A DNA stretch of 6,129 nucleotides, from assembly GCA_900554455.1 (NCBI GenBank), contig USHT01000077.1:1-6129 (forward strand). The letters run 5' to 3'. The translations under genes and the position numbers were made by a program. Position 1 is the first letter of the stretch; each line of letters begins with the position of its first letter. Origin of the DNA: an uncultured Collinsella sp. (GTDB taxonomy: Bacteria; Actinomycetota; Coriobacteriia; Coriobacteriales; Coriobacteriaceae). Shown here in pieces: positions 1 to 5,589 of the stretch. The notes beneath the pieces were generated by a model. That model searched no databases. It was not told the origin of the DNA and was given only the letters and a program-made list of their open reading frames with translations.

Positions 1-650
1 GGCATGAGCTCGTTCACCCGCTCGACGATGCGGCGCTGCTCGGCGAGAGGCGGAATCGGAAGAAATAGCTCTTTTAGCACTGCTGCTTTGATTCCTTTTG
101 CGGTCGTCCCCGTGGCATGATCCTTAACTTGAATTTGGAACAGTGGAGATAGAATTATTTGGCAGAACAGGGCATTGTCTGGACCAACTGTGCCGTAATT
201 CTGAAGGGTAATGACACGCTGTCCACAGCTGCAACGTTTCATTTCGCATATCGCGCAATACCCCATCGGGGCTTCGGTTGTAAACAGCAAATCGCCACGG
301 TGGGTCTCTCCGCGAGACAAGCGTGTTGCATATTCGTCTTCTGAAATATACTCCTCGCGTGTGTAATCAATATAGCCTTGGCGAATGTTGCTCGCAGTCA
401 TTAGTCGAACACCTGAAGGTGATTTGTGAGGTGTTTTACCCCTGTAATCAATGAAGTTATATACGGTTTCCAGCCTTGCCCAAGCCCACCCCTCGGGCAG
501 CTCCTCAAACGGCACTTCGTTCGCGATGCACTTATCGCTAGTCACGCGACCCTTGGCATCCACCTTCTTCTCATAGGGGGAGCCATCGGAACCGGATTGG
601 CTTTCAACTGTATTCGCGACAAGCGTTGTAAAATCTAGTGAGACGAGCAT
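1..650 (-). CDS. hsdS: Type I restriction-modification specificity subunit HsdS, 3' end beyond the window
   Basis: Translating the minus strand from 650 gives 216 codons without a stop up to the window edge. HsdS recognises the DNA target of a type I restriction-modification complex through target-recognition domains (TRDs) separated by conserved helices. Visible hallmarks: a TRD entry segment around residues 45-60 (VPFEELPEGWAWARL), GDLLFTTEAPMG at 119-130, CGQRV at 142-146, and the helix start IPPLAEQRRIVERVNEL at 199-215. So one full TRD and the beginning of the following conserved helix are present. The start ATG at 650 is preceded by GGAG (662-659) with 8-nt spacing, and a stop lies in frame at 686-684. 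Many family members carry about 40-60 more residues (a helix) before the segment seen here as GSPYEK (23-28), so the N-terminus looks shortened or replaced. GC in 61-180 is only 52 of 120 bases, well below the neighbours, as is common for exchanged TRDs. No hsdM or hsdR is visible. Family call is firm; whether the gene is expressed or is a silent cassette is open. Confidence 0.88.
   Translation of the reverse strand, partial: MLVSLDFTTLVANTVESQSGSDGSPYEKKVDAKGRVTSDKCIANEVPFEELPEGWAWARLETVYNFIDYRGKTPHKSPSGVRLMTASNIRQGYIDYTREEYISEDEYATRLSRGETHRGDLLFTTEAPMGYCAICEMKRCSCGQRVITLQNYGTVGPDNALFCQIILSPLFQIQVKDHATGTTAKGIKAAVLKELFLPIPPLAEQRRIVERVNELM
602..631. repeat. Imperfect 30-bp palindrome at the 5' end of hsdS, possible recombination site
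   Basis: The two halves are symmetric about 616/617, with 10 of 15 positions complementary. The centre is TCGCGA (614-619), and the outer arms hold CAAC (605-608) against GTTG (625-628), plus TT (602-603) against AA (630-631). It covers codons 7-16 of hsdS, just upstream of the part resembling other HsdS proteins. Inverted arms around a short spacer are the usual form of tyrosine-recombinase and invertase sites, which shuffle TRDs in phase-variable hsdS loci. That role is an inference; it could be chance or a protein-binding site. Confidence 0.3.
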
Positions 651-732
651 CCCGGTTGCTCCAGCGCTTCGATGCTCTGGTCTTTAGCGCCTTTCGTTCA
701 GTGGGGGACTGACCGCAAGCGGCGTAAACAAG

Positions 733-740
733 AAAGGGGA
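733..740 (+). promoter_or_regulatory. Ribosome binding site of the GmrSD-like gene
   Basis: AAAGGGGA lies 9 nt before the ATG at 750 and fixes that start. The divergent gap 651-749 must hold the signals for this gene and probably for hsdS, but no convincing -35/-10 pair could be picked by eye. Confidence 0.65.
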
Positions 741-749
741 CAAGCGTAA

Positions 750-2873
750 ATGAAAGCAACCGAGGCGAATCTGCTCGACCTTATGGGCGTGGCGAAGATG
801 CAGTTCGTCATTCCCGTGTACCAGCGAGTTTACTCGTGGAGTGTAAAAGAGTGCGAGGTGCTTTGGGATGACGTCATGCGAGCGGGTCGTGATGGCGTAT
901 CGCACTTCGTGGGGTCAATGCTTTATATCCCCGAGTCCGAGAGCTCTGCCACGAGTATTTCGCGCGTGCTGCTGATCGACGGACAGCAGCGCATGACGAC
1001 GTTTTCGTTGATGATTGCTGCCTTGGCTGACTATCTGGAGAGTAATCCCGACAAGGCTGGCTTCCTTGGCGATCTCAAGATTTCGGCGCTGCGGAAGAAC
1101 TACCTCTTTAACGATGACGACTACAACGGTCTAGCGCGCTACAAATTGGTGCTCTCGCAGGACGATAAAGAGACGCTGTTCTCCATCGTATCTAGATCTC
1201 CCGTGCCGGATGAAAAATCGGATCGTATCGTCGAGAACCACGCGTTCTTCCGTGAAAAGATGCACGGGAAATCATTCGACCCTGCAAGGCTTTGGGCGGG
1301 GCTAAACCGCGTGCAGGTCATCGACACTAAGCTCACCGCTGGCGTCGATAATGCCCAGCTCATATTTGAGTCCATGAACTCCAAGGGTAAGCCGCTCACG
1401 CCTATCGACCTCATTCGTAACTACGTTCTTATGTCGCTTCCCAACGACGAGCAGACCAAGCTCTACGAGGGTTACTGGCATCCGCTCGAGCGCTTGTTCG
1501 GAAAAGGCGGCGAAGAAGAGTTCAATGCATTTATCTGGTACTGGCTGTGGCTTAAAGTTCCCAATAGGATGCCGAAGGAGAACGAAGCCTACTACGAGTT
1601 TAAGCGCTATTTCGCCGACGACTACGATGGTGACACCGAGGGCCTGCTTAAGGAGCTGCGCGGGTATGCACATAGATACGCCAGTCTGTTCCTTGGTAAG
1701 GAGAAGGACGACGGACTGCGCCGAGTGTTCGGCAGAATCGTAAGCCTTGACGTGAAGCAGATAAGGCCCCTCTTAATGTTGCTTTATTCGGTTTACGAGG
1801 GGAATGGACTAGACCGCAATGCGTTTTTACGTATCTGCGAGACTGTCGAGTCGTTTCTGTTCAGGCGAGCGGTTTGCGGCAGACTTACCACGGGCCTAAA
1901 TAATTTCTTTGCCGGCATGTATCGCAATCTCGAGCAGCAGGACGATATCGAGGAGTACGTTACGGCGATGCTCCTTATCCACAGCAGCGGTATGACCGCA
2001 TACTTTCCGACAGACGAGCATTTTGTCGAGGAGTTTAAGACGCGTGACTGCTACAACCGCTTCTCTAAAAAGCGCTATTACCTGGAACGCATGGAGAACT
2101 GGCACCACCCGAAGGAGTCCATCTCAGCCGACGATTACCAGATCGAGCACATCATGCCCCAGACGATTGATGATGAGCACGGCTGGAAGGAATCGCTTGG
2201 TGAGAACTGGGAAGACGTCCACGACAGGCTGTGCAACAACTTGGGAAATCTTACGCTGACGGGCTACAACCAGGAGTACTCAAACCGGTCGTTCTCGGAC
2301 AAGCTCAATCTGCCTGACGTCGGATTTAAGTGCAGCCCGCTCTACCTAAACAAATCGATTGTCTCGCATGAAAAATGGGGTGAGGAAGAGATTGGGCAGC
2401 GCGCGGACGAGCTGGCGAAAGAAGCGTGCGAGATATGGAAGTATCCCGACCTTCCGGCAGACGTCGTCGACAAGTACCGTCCTTCTCGTGGGGAGCCTGA
2501 CGAGGCTCCTGTCTGGACTCTGCATGAGAACCACCCCACCTTTGCCGAAGGTGGGCTCAACCAGAAGCTTTTCGATGAGGTGCGCGAGTCCGTTCTGAGT
2601 GGTAACCCTTCGTGGGAGTCCTACATAGCCAAGTACTATGTAGGCTTCAGGTCGGGCAAGCGAAAACTGCATGCCGTGTTAGAAGGTAGGACCAGCAACG
2701 GTGGCTGGATTGCCGTCGGCCTGGCAAAGAGCGTGGATGACCTAATTGATCCAGAGGACATGTGCCAGGACAAGCGTACGCAGGGTGGATTCGGCCCGGG
2801 CTTACCCACTTACGTTGCGCTTCGGAATGCCGATGACATTCCTGCGGTGCTCGATCTCATAAAGCAGTGCTAG
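750..2873 (+). CDS. GmrSD-like type IV restriction enzyme (DUF262 + DUF1524 HNH nuclease) with DUF5655-like C-terminal domain
   Basis: This 707-residue protein joins both halves of a GmrSD-type enzyme, which in known members cuts phage DNA carrying modified bases using NTP. The DUF262 (GmrS, ParB/Srx-like nucleotide-binding) part shows IPVYQR at 21-26 with W30, FVGS at 53-56, DGQQR at 77-81 and FESMNSKGKPLTPIDLIRNYVL at 206-227. A helical middle follows. The DUF1524 (GmrD, HNH/His-Me nuclease) part shows YQIEHIMPQ at 463-471, with H467 the likely catalytic histidine, then NNLGNLTLTGYN at 496-507 and SNRSF at 511-515. All key motifs look intact. The last ~105 residues (about 604-707, with GGFGPGLPTYVALRNADDIPAVLDLIKQC at the end) resemble DUF5655, a small domain often attached to such proteins. 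The start has a good Shine-Dalgarno sequence. The gene diverges from hsdS and is followed at once by a hairpin, so it is probably transcribed alone. Defence against modified phage DNA is inferred from the family; the substrate is unknown. Confidence 0.92.
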   Translation: MKATEANLLDLMGVAKMQFVIPVYQRVYSWSVKECEVLWDDVMRAGRDGVSHFVGSMLYIPESESSATSISRVLLIDGQQRMTTFSLMIAALADYLESNPDKAGFLGDLKISALRKNYLFNDDDYNGLARYKLVLSQDDKETLFSIVSRSPVPDEKSDRIVENHAFFREKMHGKSFDPARLWAGLNRVQVIDTKLTAGVDNAQLIFESMNSKGKPLTPIDLIRNYVLMSLPNDEQTKLYEGYWHPLERLFGKGGEEEFNAFIWYWLWLKVPNRMPKENEAYYEFKRYFADDYDGDTEGLLKELRGYAHRYASLFLGKEKDDGLRRVFGRIVSLDVKQIRPLLMLLYSVYEGNGLDRNAFLRICETVESFLFRRAVCGRLTTGLNNFFAGMYRNLEQQDDIEEYVTAMLLIHSSGMTAYFPTDEHFVEEFKTRDCYNRFSKKRYYLERMENWHHPKESISADDYQIEHIMPQTIDDEHGWKESLGENWEDVHDRLCNNLGNLTLTGYNQEYSNRSFSDKLNLPDVGFKCSPLYLNKSIVSHEKWGEEEIGQRADELAKEACEIWKYPDLPADVVDKYRPSRGEPDEAPVWTLHENHPTFAEGGLNQKLFDEVRESVLSGNPSWESYIAKYYVGFRSGKRKLHAVLEGRTSNGGWIAVGLAKSVDDLIDPEDMCQDKRTQGGFGPGLPTYVALRNADDIPAVLDLIKQC

Positions 2874-2879
2874 GCTGAA

Positions 2880-2902
2880 GGCTGGGAATCTAGTTCCCGG
2901 CC
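2880..2902 (+). terminator. Hairpin after the GmrSD-like gene, probable terminator
   Basis: Bases 2880-2888 pair with 2894-2902: nine pairs including one G-U, with a 5-base loop TCTAG. It begins 6 nt after the stop codon. The trailing sequence is only CTTG, so the U-tract is poor. The hairpin may depend on Rho or act mainly in RNA stability. The same stem would also form in a transcript arriving from the minus-strand gene at 3234-2941. Confidence 0.55.
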
Positions 2903-2940
2903 CTTGCCAGCTCAAAATCGTCGATGGCTCGTCCGCCCGT

Positions 2941-3234
2941 CTACACCCTTACGATCCCGCGCGCGGCGCTCAGCAGCTCGTACTCCCTCCGGCTCCACTG
3001 GCGCAGCTCGGCCGCGCGCACGGCGTCGCGACACAGGTCCAGGAACACCTCGGCGCCCTCGCAGAAGCACTCGCGGGCAAAGGCGCCGGATCCGTCCGCA
3101 ACGCACGCACCGTCGGCAAAAAGCTTCCAGCTGGACGGCTCGCGCGAGCCGTCTCCGAGCAGCTTGATCTGCAGAACATGTGGGCCGCCAGCGGCACATG
3201 GCCCTTCTTCCAACGCCTGCACCGTAAAGCGCAT
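2941..3234 (-). CDS. Small hypothetical protein, 97 residues
   Basis: I do not recognise this protein. The frame has strongly GC-rich third positions (46 of 60 bases are G/C in 3001-3060), and its residue mix is that of a folded protein rather than the Arg/Pro-rich shadows in other frames. The N-terminal half (MRFTVQALEEG, then HVLQIKLLGDG and SWKLFADGACVADG) reads like beta strands with turns. The second half (about 59-90, EVFLDLCRDAVRAAELRQWSRREYELLSAA) reads like amphipathic helices. It has five cysteines but no clear metal-binding pattern, and no signal peptide or membrane segment. No Shine-Dalgarno precedes the ATG. A TATACT at 3252-3247 ends only 12 nt before it, which would suit a nearly leaderless transcript. 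The frame stays open upstream without another ATG. It may be an uncharacterised lineage-specific gene. Confidence 0.55.
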   Translation of the reverse strand: MRFTVQALEEGPCAAGGPHVLQIKLLGDGSREPSSWKLFADGACVADGSGAFARECFCEGAEVFLDLCRDAVRAAELRQWSRREYELLSAARGIVRV

Positions 3235-3246
3235 CTGGAGGGACAG

Positions 3247-3252
3247 AGTATA
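3247..3252 (-). promoter_or_regulatory. Candidate -10 element of the 97-residue gene
   Basis: TATACT on the minus strand matches the -10 consensus at 5 of 6 positions and lies 12 nt upstream of the ATG at 3234. The best -35 look-alike (TCGACA) is only 13 nt upstream, which is too close, and the position 17 nt away is a poor match. Transcription from here would begin about 5-6 nt before the ATG. Confidence 0.3.
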
Positions 3253-3257
3253 AAATC

Positions 3258-3301
3258 CGGAAAAGTGTCGAAATAGGCACCTTAAAACTTCGGAAAAGTG
3301 T
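3258..3301. repeat. Two perfect 11-bp direct repeats, 33 bp apart
   Basis: CGGAAAAGTGT occurs at 3258-3268 and again at 3291-3301. The 33-bp period is close to three turns of DNA, so both copies face the same side of the helix, as expected for a pair of regulator-binding sites. They sit just upstream of the 97-residue minus-strand gene and its possible -10 element. An operator is an inference; the pair could also be part of a dispersed repeat. Confidence 0.5.
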
Positions 3302-3310
3302 AGCTGGATG

Positions 3311-3338
3311 ACAAAACAGCACTTAGAAGCCGGTGCTG
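3311..3338 (-). terminator. Weak candidate terminator of the membrane protein gene
   Basis: On the minus strand CAGCAC (3338-3333) pairs with GTGCTG (3322-3317) around a 10-base loop, followed by TTTTGT. It lies about 34 nt beyond the stop codon at 3372. The stem is only 6 bp, so termination would be inefficient. Confidence 0.35.
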
Positions 3339-3371
3339 GATGCGGGATCCTGCGGCCGCCTTCAGCTCTCG

Positions 3372-4334
3372 CTACTCGTCGTCTCCGTCGTTGGGGTCGC
3401 CCTTGAGGGTGTTGATGTCCAGGTACTGGTTATCGTCCTCTTTTTGCTGGGTCTCCGACTCCGCTTGGGTGGGGCCGCGGAACAGCTGGAACCCCTCAAA
3501 CGCAATGACACCGAGCAGGGCAATGATAATGGCGATAAAGGCAACCTTGACTGCCTGCGGAAATTCCGAGAAACGTAGCGCCTTTTCCTCGGCGTAATAA
3601 TCGGCAAAGCGCTCTTCGCCCGTGCTTTTGGTATACGCCGGCGCGGACGCGGCCTCCGGGTCATATTCCGGTGCAGGCGTGGCGGCGTACGGATCGTTGA
3701 GATAATCGCTCGATGCGGTGCCATAGTTCTCGGTCTCGATGCGACCGTTGCCAGCATAGCCATCGGAATAATCGGAATATGCCGCACCGCCCTCATAGTC
3801 CGCGGCGCTCGTGTTGGCGGCAAAAAGCGGGTTAACTGGAACGTCGAGCGCCGGCATGCCGGTAGAGGTCTCATCCAGATCGGTTGCAGCCCAGGAATCG
3901 TAGGCAACCTGATGGGCAACGGGCTCATCGAGCCTTGCGACCGGAGGCTTGCGTGCCGCAGGAACAGGCAACTGCTGGGCGCTGTACATAACGGTGCTGT
4001 CGGCCGATTTGCCCTGCGTCGCCGCAGCGAGAAATGCCGCCGTCTCGGACGGGTCGCTTGCGGGGCGGGGAGCGGTCGTGGGCGCCGAAGTGGGTGCGGG
4101 CGTAGGCGCGGGCGTCGGCGCAGATGCGGGCTTAGGCGCAAGTGCGGGATTGGGACTTGACGGGCGAGCCCCGCCGCCCATGAGTTCGTCGGCGGTCCAC
4201 GGGCGATCATCCATCACGTCGTCAAGGCTCAGCGAAAACAGGTCGTCTTCACTCTCATCGAACATGCGGTGCACATGTCCACCAATTGCCGGAATCAATC
4301 CGCGACCGGTGCATGATGCCTTGCTCAACGCCAT
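3372..4334 (-). CDS. Hypothetical single-pass membrane protein with Pro/Ala-rich N-terminal region
   Basis: I do not recognise a family. The 320-residue product has, in order: a short head with an acidic stretch (DESEDDLFSLSLDDVMDD, 26-43); a Pro/Ala-rich low-complexity linker at about 57-95 with repeated APTPAP units; a region rich in Tyr, Asp, Gly and Ala at about 178-235; a charged helix (GEERFADYYAEEKALRFSEF, 239-258); one membrane segment at about 261-279 running on to 285; and a very acidic 35-residue tail. With Lys/Arg before the segment and acid after it, the large N-terminal part is probably cytoplasmic and the tail outside. There is no signal peptide. ATG 4334 is chosen because AAAGGA lies 9 nt upstream and TATAAT lies at 4374-4369; an earlier in-frame ATG at 4430 lies upstream of that -10 element. 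The gene follows the regulator gene in the same direction after 123 bp but has its own promoter. The layout resembles tethered adaptor or scaffold proteins, but function is unknown. Confidence 0.8.
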   Translation of the reverse strand: MALSKASCTGRGLIPAIGGHVHRMFDESEDDLFSLSLDDVMDDRPWTADELMGGGARPSSPNPALAPKPASAPTPAPTPAPTSAPTTAPRPASDPSETAAFLAAATQGKSADSTVMYSAQQLPVPAARKPPVARLDEPVAHQVAYDSWAATDLDETSTGMPALDVPVNPLFAANTSAADYEGGAAYSDYSDGYAGNGRIETENYGTASSDYLNDPYAATPAPEYDPEAASAPAYTKSTGEERFADYYAEEKALRFSEFPQAVKVAFIAIIIALLGVIAFEGFQLFRGPTQAESETQQKEDDNQYLDINTLKGDPNDGDDE

Positions 4335-4343
4335 TCTGTTCCA

Positions 4344-4349
4344 TCCTTT
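4344..4349 (-). promoter_or_regulatory. Ribosome binding site of the membrane protein gene
   Basis: AAAGGA on the minus strand lies 9 nt before the ATG at 4334. It decides for this start over an in-frame ATG further upstream at 4430. Confidence 0.65.
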
Positions 4350-4368
4350 CGAAATACTAATGACATCG

Positions 4369-4374
4369 ATTATA
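4369..4374 (-). promoter_or_regulatory. -10 promoter element of the membrane protein gene
   Basis: A perfect TATAAT on the minus strand lies 34 nt before the ATG at 4334, implying a leader of about 28 nt that carries the AAAGGA site. No good -35 hexamer is found 16-18 nt upstream, so the promoter may be weak or activator-dependent. Confidence 0.5.
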
Positions 4375-4457
4375 TGGAACTTCCCAAGCGGCTCGGTCTT
4401 GGATTCGTGCTTTCCAGAACTCGCGCCCAAAAGGGGAGGGGCAATCCAGGCGAGTGC

Positions 4458-5111
4458 CTACTTGTCGCCGGCAGCAGCCTTGGCCTCATTGAGGTAGCTA
4501 TAGAAGCTGTACTTGGAGATGCCAAAGAACTCGCAGGCGCGCTCGCTCGACTTGGAAATGAGGAAGGCGCCGCGACGGTCGAGGTAGCCAATGGCACGAA
4601 TGCGCTCGTCTTTGGTCATGAGTGCCGCGGGCTTGCCCACAAACTGCTCGCACTCGTGCAGCAGGTCCTCGAGCAGGTCGCCGATGTTCTTGGTAATGGG
4701 CTCGGGCTCGGTATAGCCCGTGCCGCCGGTGCCGGTAAAGGCGTCGAGCGAACGCTCAAAAGCCTTCATAAGCGTAATGTCAAAGTTGATGCCCAAAATG
4801 CCGACGGGCTTGCCCTCGTCGTTGCGGATAAAGATCGTCGACGATTTGAGCAGCTTACCGTCGGTGGTTTTAGTGAGGTACGGCTCGCGGTCGTGTACAT
4901 CGGTGGCGCCCTCGTGCATGGACTCAAACACGATATGGCTGGGGCCGTCACCCAGTTTGCGCCCGCTGACGTGGCCGTTTTCAATCACTACGATGGAGTG
5001 GTCCACGTCATCGGTCTCCAGATCGTGGACGACGATTTCGCAGTTGGGGCCAAATTGGAGCGCCAGGCCGTGTGCAAGGCGCTTATAAAACTCAATCTGT
5101 GCGGGGGTCAT
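4458..5111 (-). CDS. YheO/DauR-like transcriptional regulator (PAS-like sensor + helix-turn-helix)
   Basis: The 217-residue product has the two domains of the YheO/DauR family. The N-terminal PAS-like YheO domain (about 5-118) shows the typical GPNCEIVVHDL at 21-31, SIVVIENGHVSGR at 39-51 and SSTIFIRNDEGKPVGILGINFDIT at 90-113. A Gly/Thr-rich linker (125-140) follows. The C-terminal DNA-binding domain (about 144-213) shows MTKDERIRAIGYLDRRGAFLISKSS at 165-189 and the helix-turn-helix end FFGISKYSFYSYLNEAK at 195-211. Length is normal for the family. ATG 5111 is chosen because AGGAAGG lies 5 nt upstream and conserved sequence begins directly after it; an in-frame ATG at 5177 lacks both. Members often control amino-acid or nitrogen catabolism genes in response to a small molecule. 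Here the 5' end faces a broken carbamoyltransferase gene, its probable former target; that link is an inference. Confidence 0.9.
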   Translation of the reverse strand: MTPAQIEFYKRLAHGLALQFGPNCEIVVHDLETDDVDHSIVVIENGHVSGRKLGDGPSHIVFESMHEGATDVHDREPYLTKTTDGKLLKSSTIFIRNDEGKPVGILGINFDITLMKAFERSLDAFTGTGGTGYTEPEPITKNIGDLLEDLLHECEQFVGKPAALMTKDERIRAIGYLDRRGAFLISKSSERACEFFGISKYSFYSYLNEAKAAAGDK

Positions 5112-5116
5112 GGGTG

Positions 5117-5123
5117 CCTTCCT
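5117..5123 (-). promoter_or_regulatory. Ribosome binding site of the YheO-like regulator
   Basis: AGGAAGG on the minus strand lies 5 nt before the ATG at 5111 and selects this start over the in-frame ATG at 5177. Confidence 0.7.
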
Positions 5124-5176
5124 AACAATTTGTTTGGGCTCACTGTGCCATAAACCCAACTTGTTCGCAAATAACA

Positions 5177-5440
5177 AAAGCGTCGCTGCGTTATAAGACC
5201 GCTAACGGTCAGGACACCATCTTTATGCACCCGCTGCCCGCCGACATCTCCGGTGTCTCCTGCGAGCACGGCGAGGTCAACGCCGACGTCTTCGACATGC
5301 ACCGCGTGGGCATGTACAAGGAGGCCAGCTACAAGCCGTACGCCATCGCAGCCATGATGTTCCTGCAAAAGGTTGCCGATCCCGCCGCTACCCTCAAGGC
5401 CCTCGACGAGCGCAACACCGCCCGTTGGCTCCAGGCCTAA
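5177..5440 (+). pseudogene. ygeW: 3' remnant of a YgeW-type knotted carbamoyltransferase gene
   Basis: The plus-strand frame ending with TAA at 5438-5440 reads from about KASLRYKTANGQDTIFMHPLPADISGVSC through GEVNADVF and YKEASYKPYAIAAMMFL to its end. MHPLPADISGVSC and YKEASYKPYAIAAM are the C-terminal signature of YgeW, an aspartate/ornithine-carbamoyltransferase-like protein of purine-catabolism clusters, where HCLPAD is more usual. Only about 88 of roughly 400 residues remain; the carbamoyl-phosphate-binding N-terminal domain is missing. Above 5177 the frame loses resemblance and meets a TAA at 5123-5125. The only ATG is internal (5225), without a ribosome binding site. The remaining reading frame is undamaged, so the loss looks recent, or the piece could still be translated as a 71-residue peptide. 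The deletion end lies within about 66 bp of the regulator start at 5111. Confidence 0.82.
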
Positions 5441-5463
5441 AGCCGGGTTGAGGTAAGCCATGT

Positions 5464-5502
5464 AAAGGGGGCGCTCTGCCAACCGGCGGGGTGCCCCTTT
5501 TT
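5464..5502 (+). terminator. Intrinsic terminator after the ygeW remnant
   Basis: AAAGGGG (5464-5470) pairs with CCCCTTT (5494-5500), and the stem can be extended inward past a bulged G. A run of five T (5498-5502) follows. It lies 23 nt after the remnant's stop codon and is in good condition, which supports this having been the end of a real transcription unit. Confidence 0.85.
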
Positions 5503-5574
5503 GCATCGCGGGCGTGCGGGATAAGCGCTTTCGATGTAGATGCCCGCGGCGCGAGTTATGGGTACGATGGTTTC

Positions 5575-5582
5575 AGGGGAGG
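5575..5582 (+). promoter_or_regulatory. Ribosome binding site of the MocA-like gene
   Basis: AGGGGAGG lies 7 nt before the ATG at 5590, a near-ideal site that fixes the start. A loose -10 look-alike (TACGAT, 5563-5568) lies upstream but is too close to the ribosome binding site and lacks a -35 partner. Confidence 0.75.
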
Positions 5583-5589
5583 TATCACC

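Noticed and set aside
159..638. Plus-strand frames of 61 and 70 codons over the hsdS region
   Set aside because: The opposite strand carries a continuous HsdS frame with several conserved motifs, so these are shadows.
2912..3322. 136-codon minus-strand frame overlapping the 97-residue gene
   Set aside because: Very Arg-rich in its second half with poor codon pattern; the frame at 2941-3234 has a much more natural composition.
3362..4210. 282-codon minus-strand frame overlapping the membrane protein gene
   Set aside because: Its product is almost pure Arg/Pro/Ser low complexity, typical of a shifted frame over GC-rich coding DNA; the neighbouring frame has a membrane segment, promoter and ribosome binding site.
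4400..4450. Hairpin between the regulator and membrane protein genes as a terminator
   Set aside because: ACTCGC/GCGAGT arms with an inner GCCC/GGGC can pair, but the loop and bulge are large and no U-tract follows.
3949..4497. 182-codon plus-strand frame
   Set aside because: Antisense to the membrane protein gene; the repeated Gly/Ala/Val stretch is just the complement of the Pro/Ala linker.
4374..5153. 259-codon plus-strand frame opposite the YheO-like regulator
   Set aside because: It is the antisense shadow of a well-supported gene with clear family motifs; its product has no recognisable domain and no ribosome binding site.
5132..5176. Short inverted repeats (TTGGG/CCCAA and TTGTT/AACAA) upstream of the regulator as an autoregulatory operator
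   Set aside because: Arms are only 5 bp and AT-rich, well within chance for this length; not strong enough to list.
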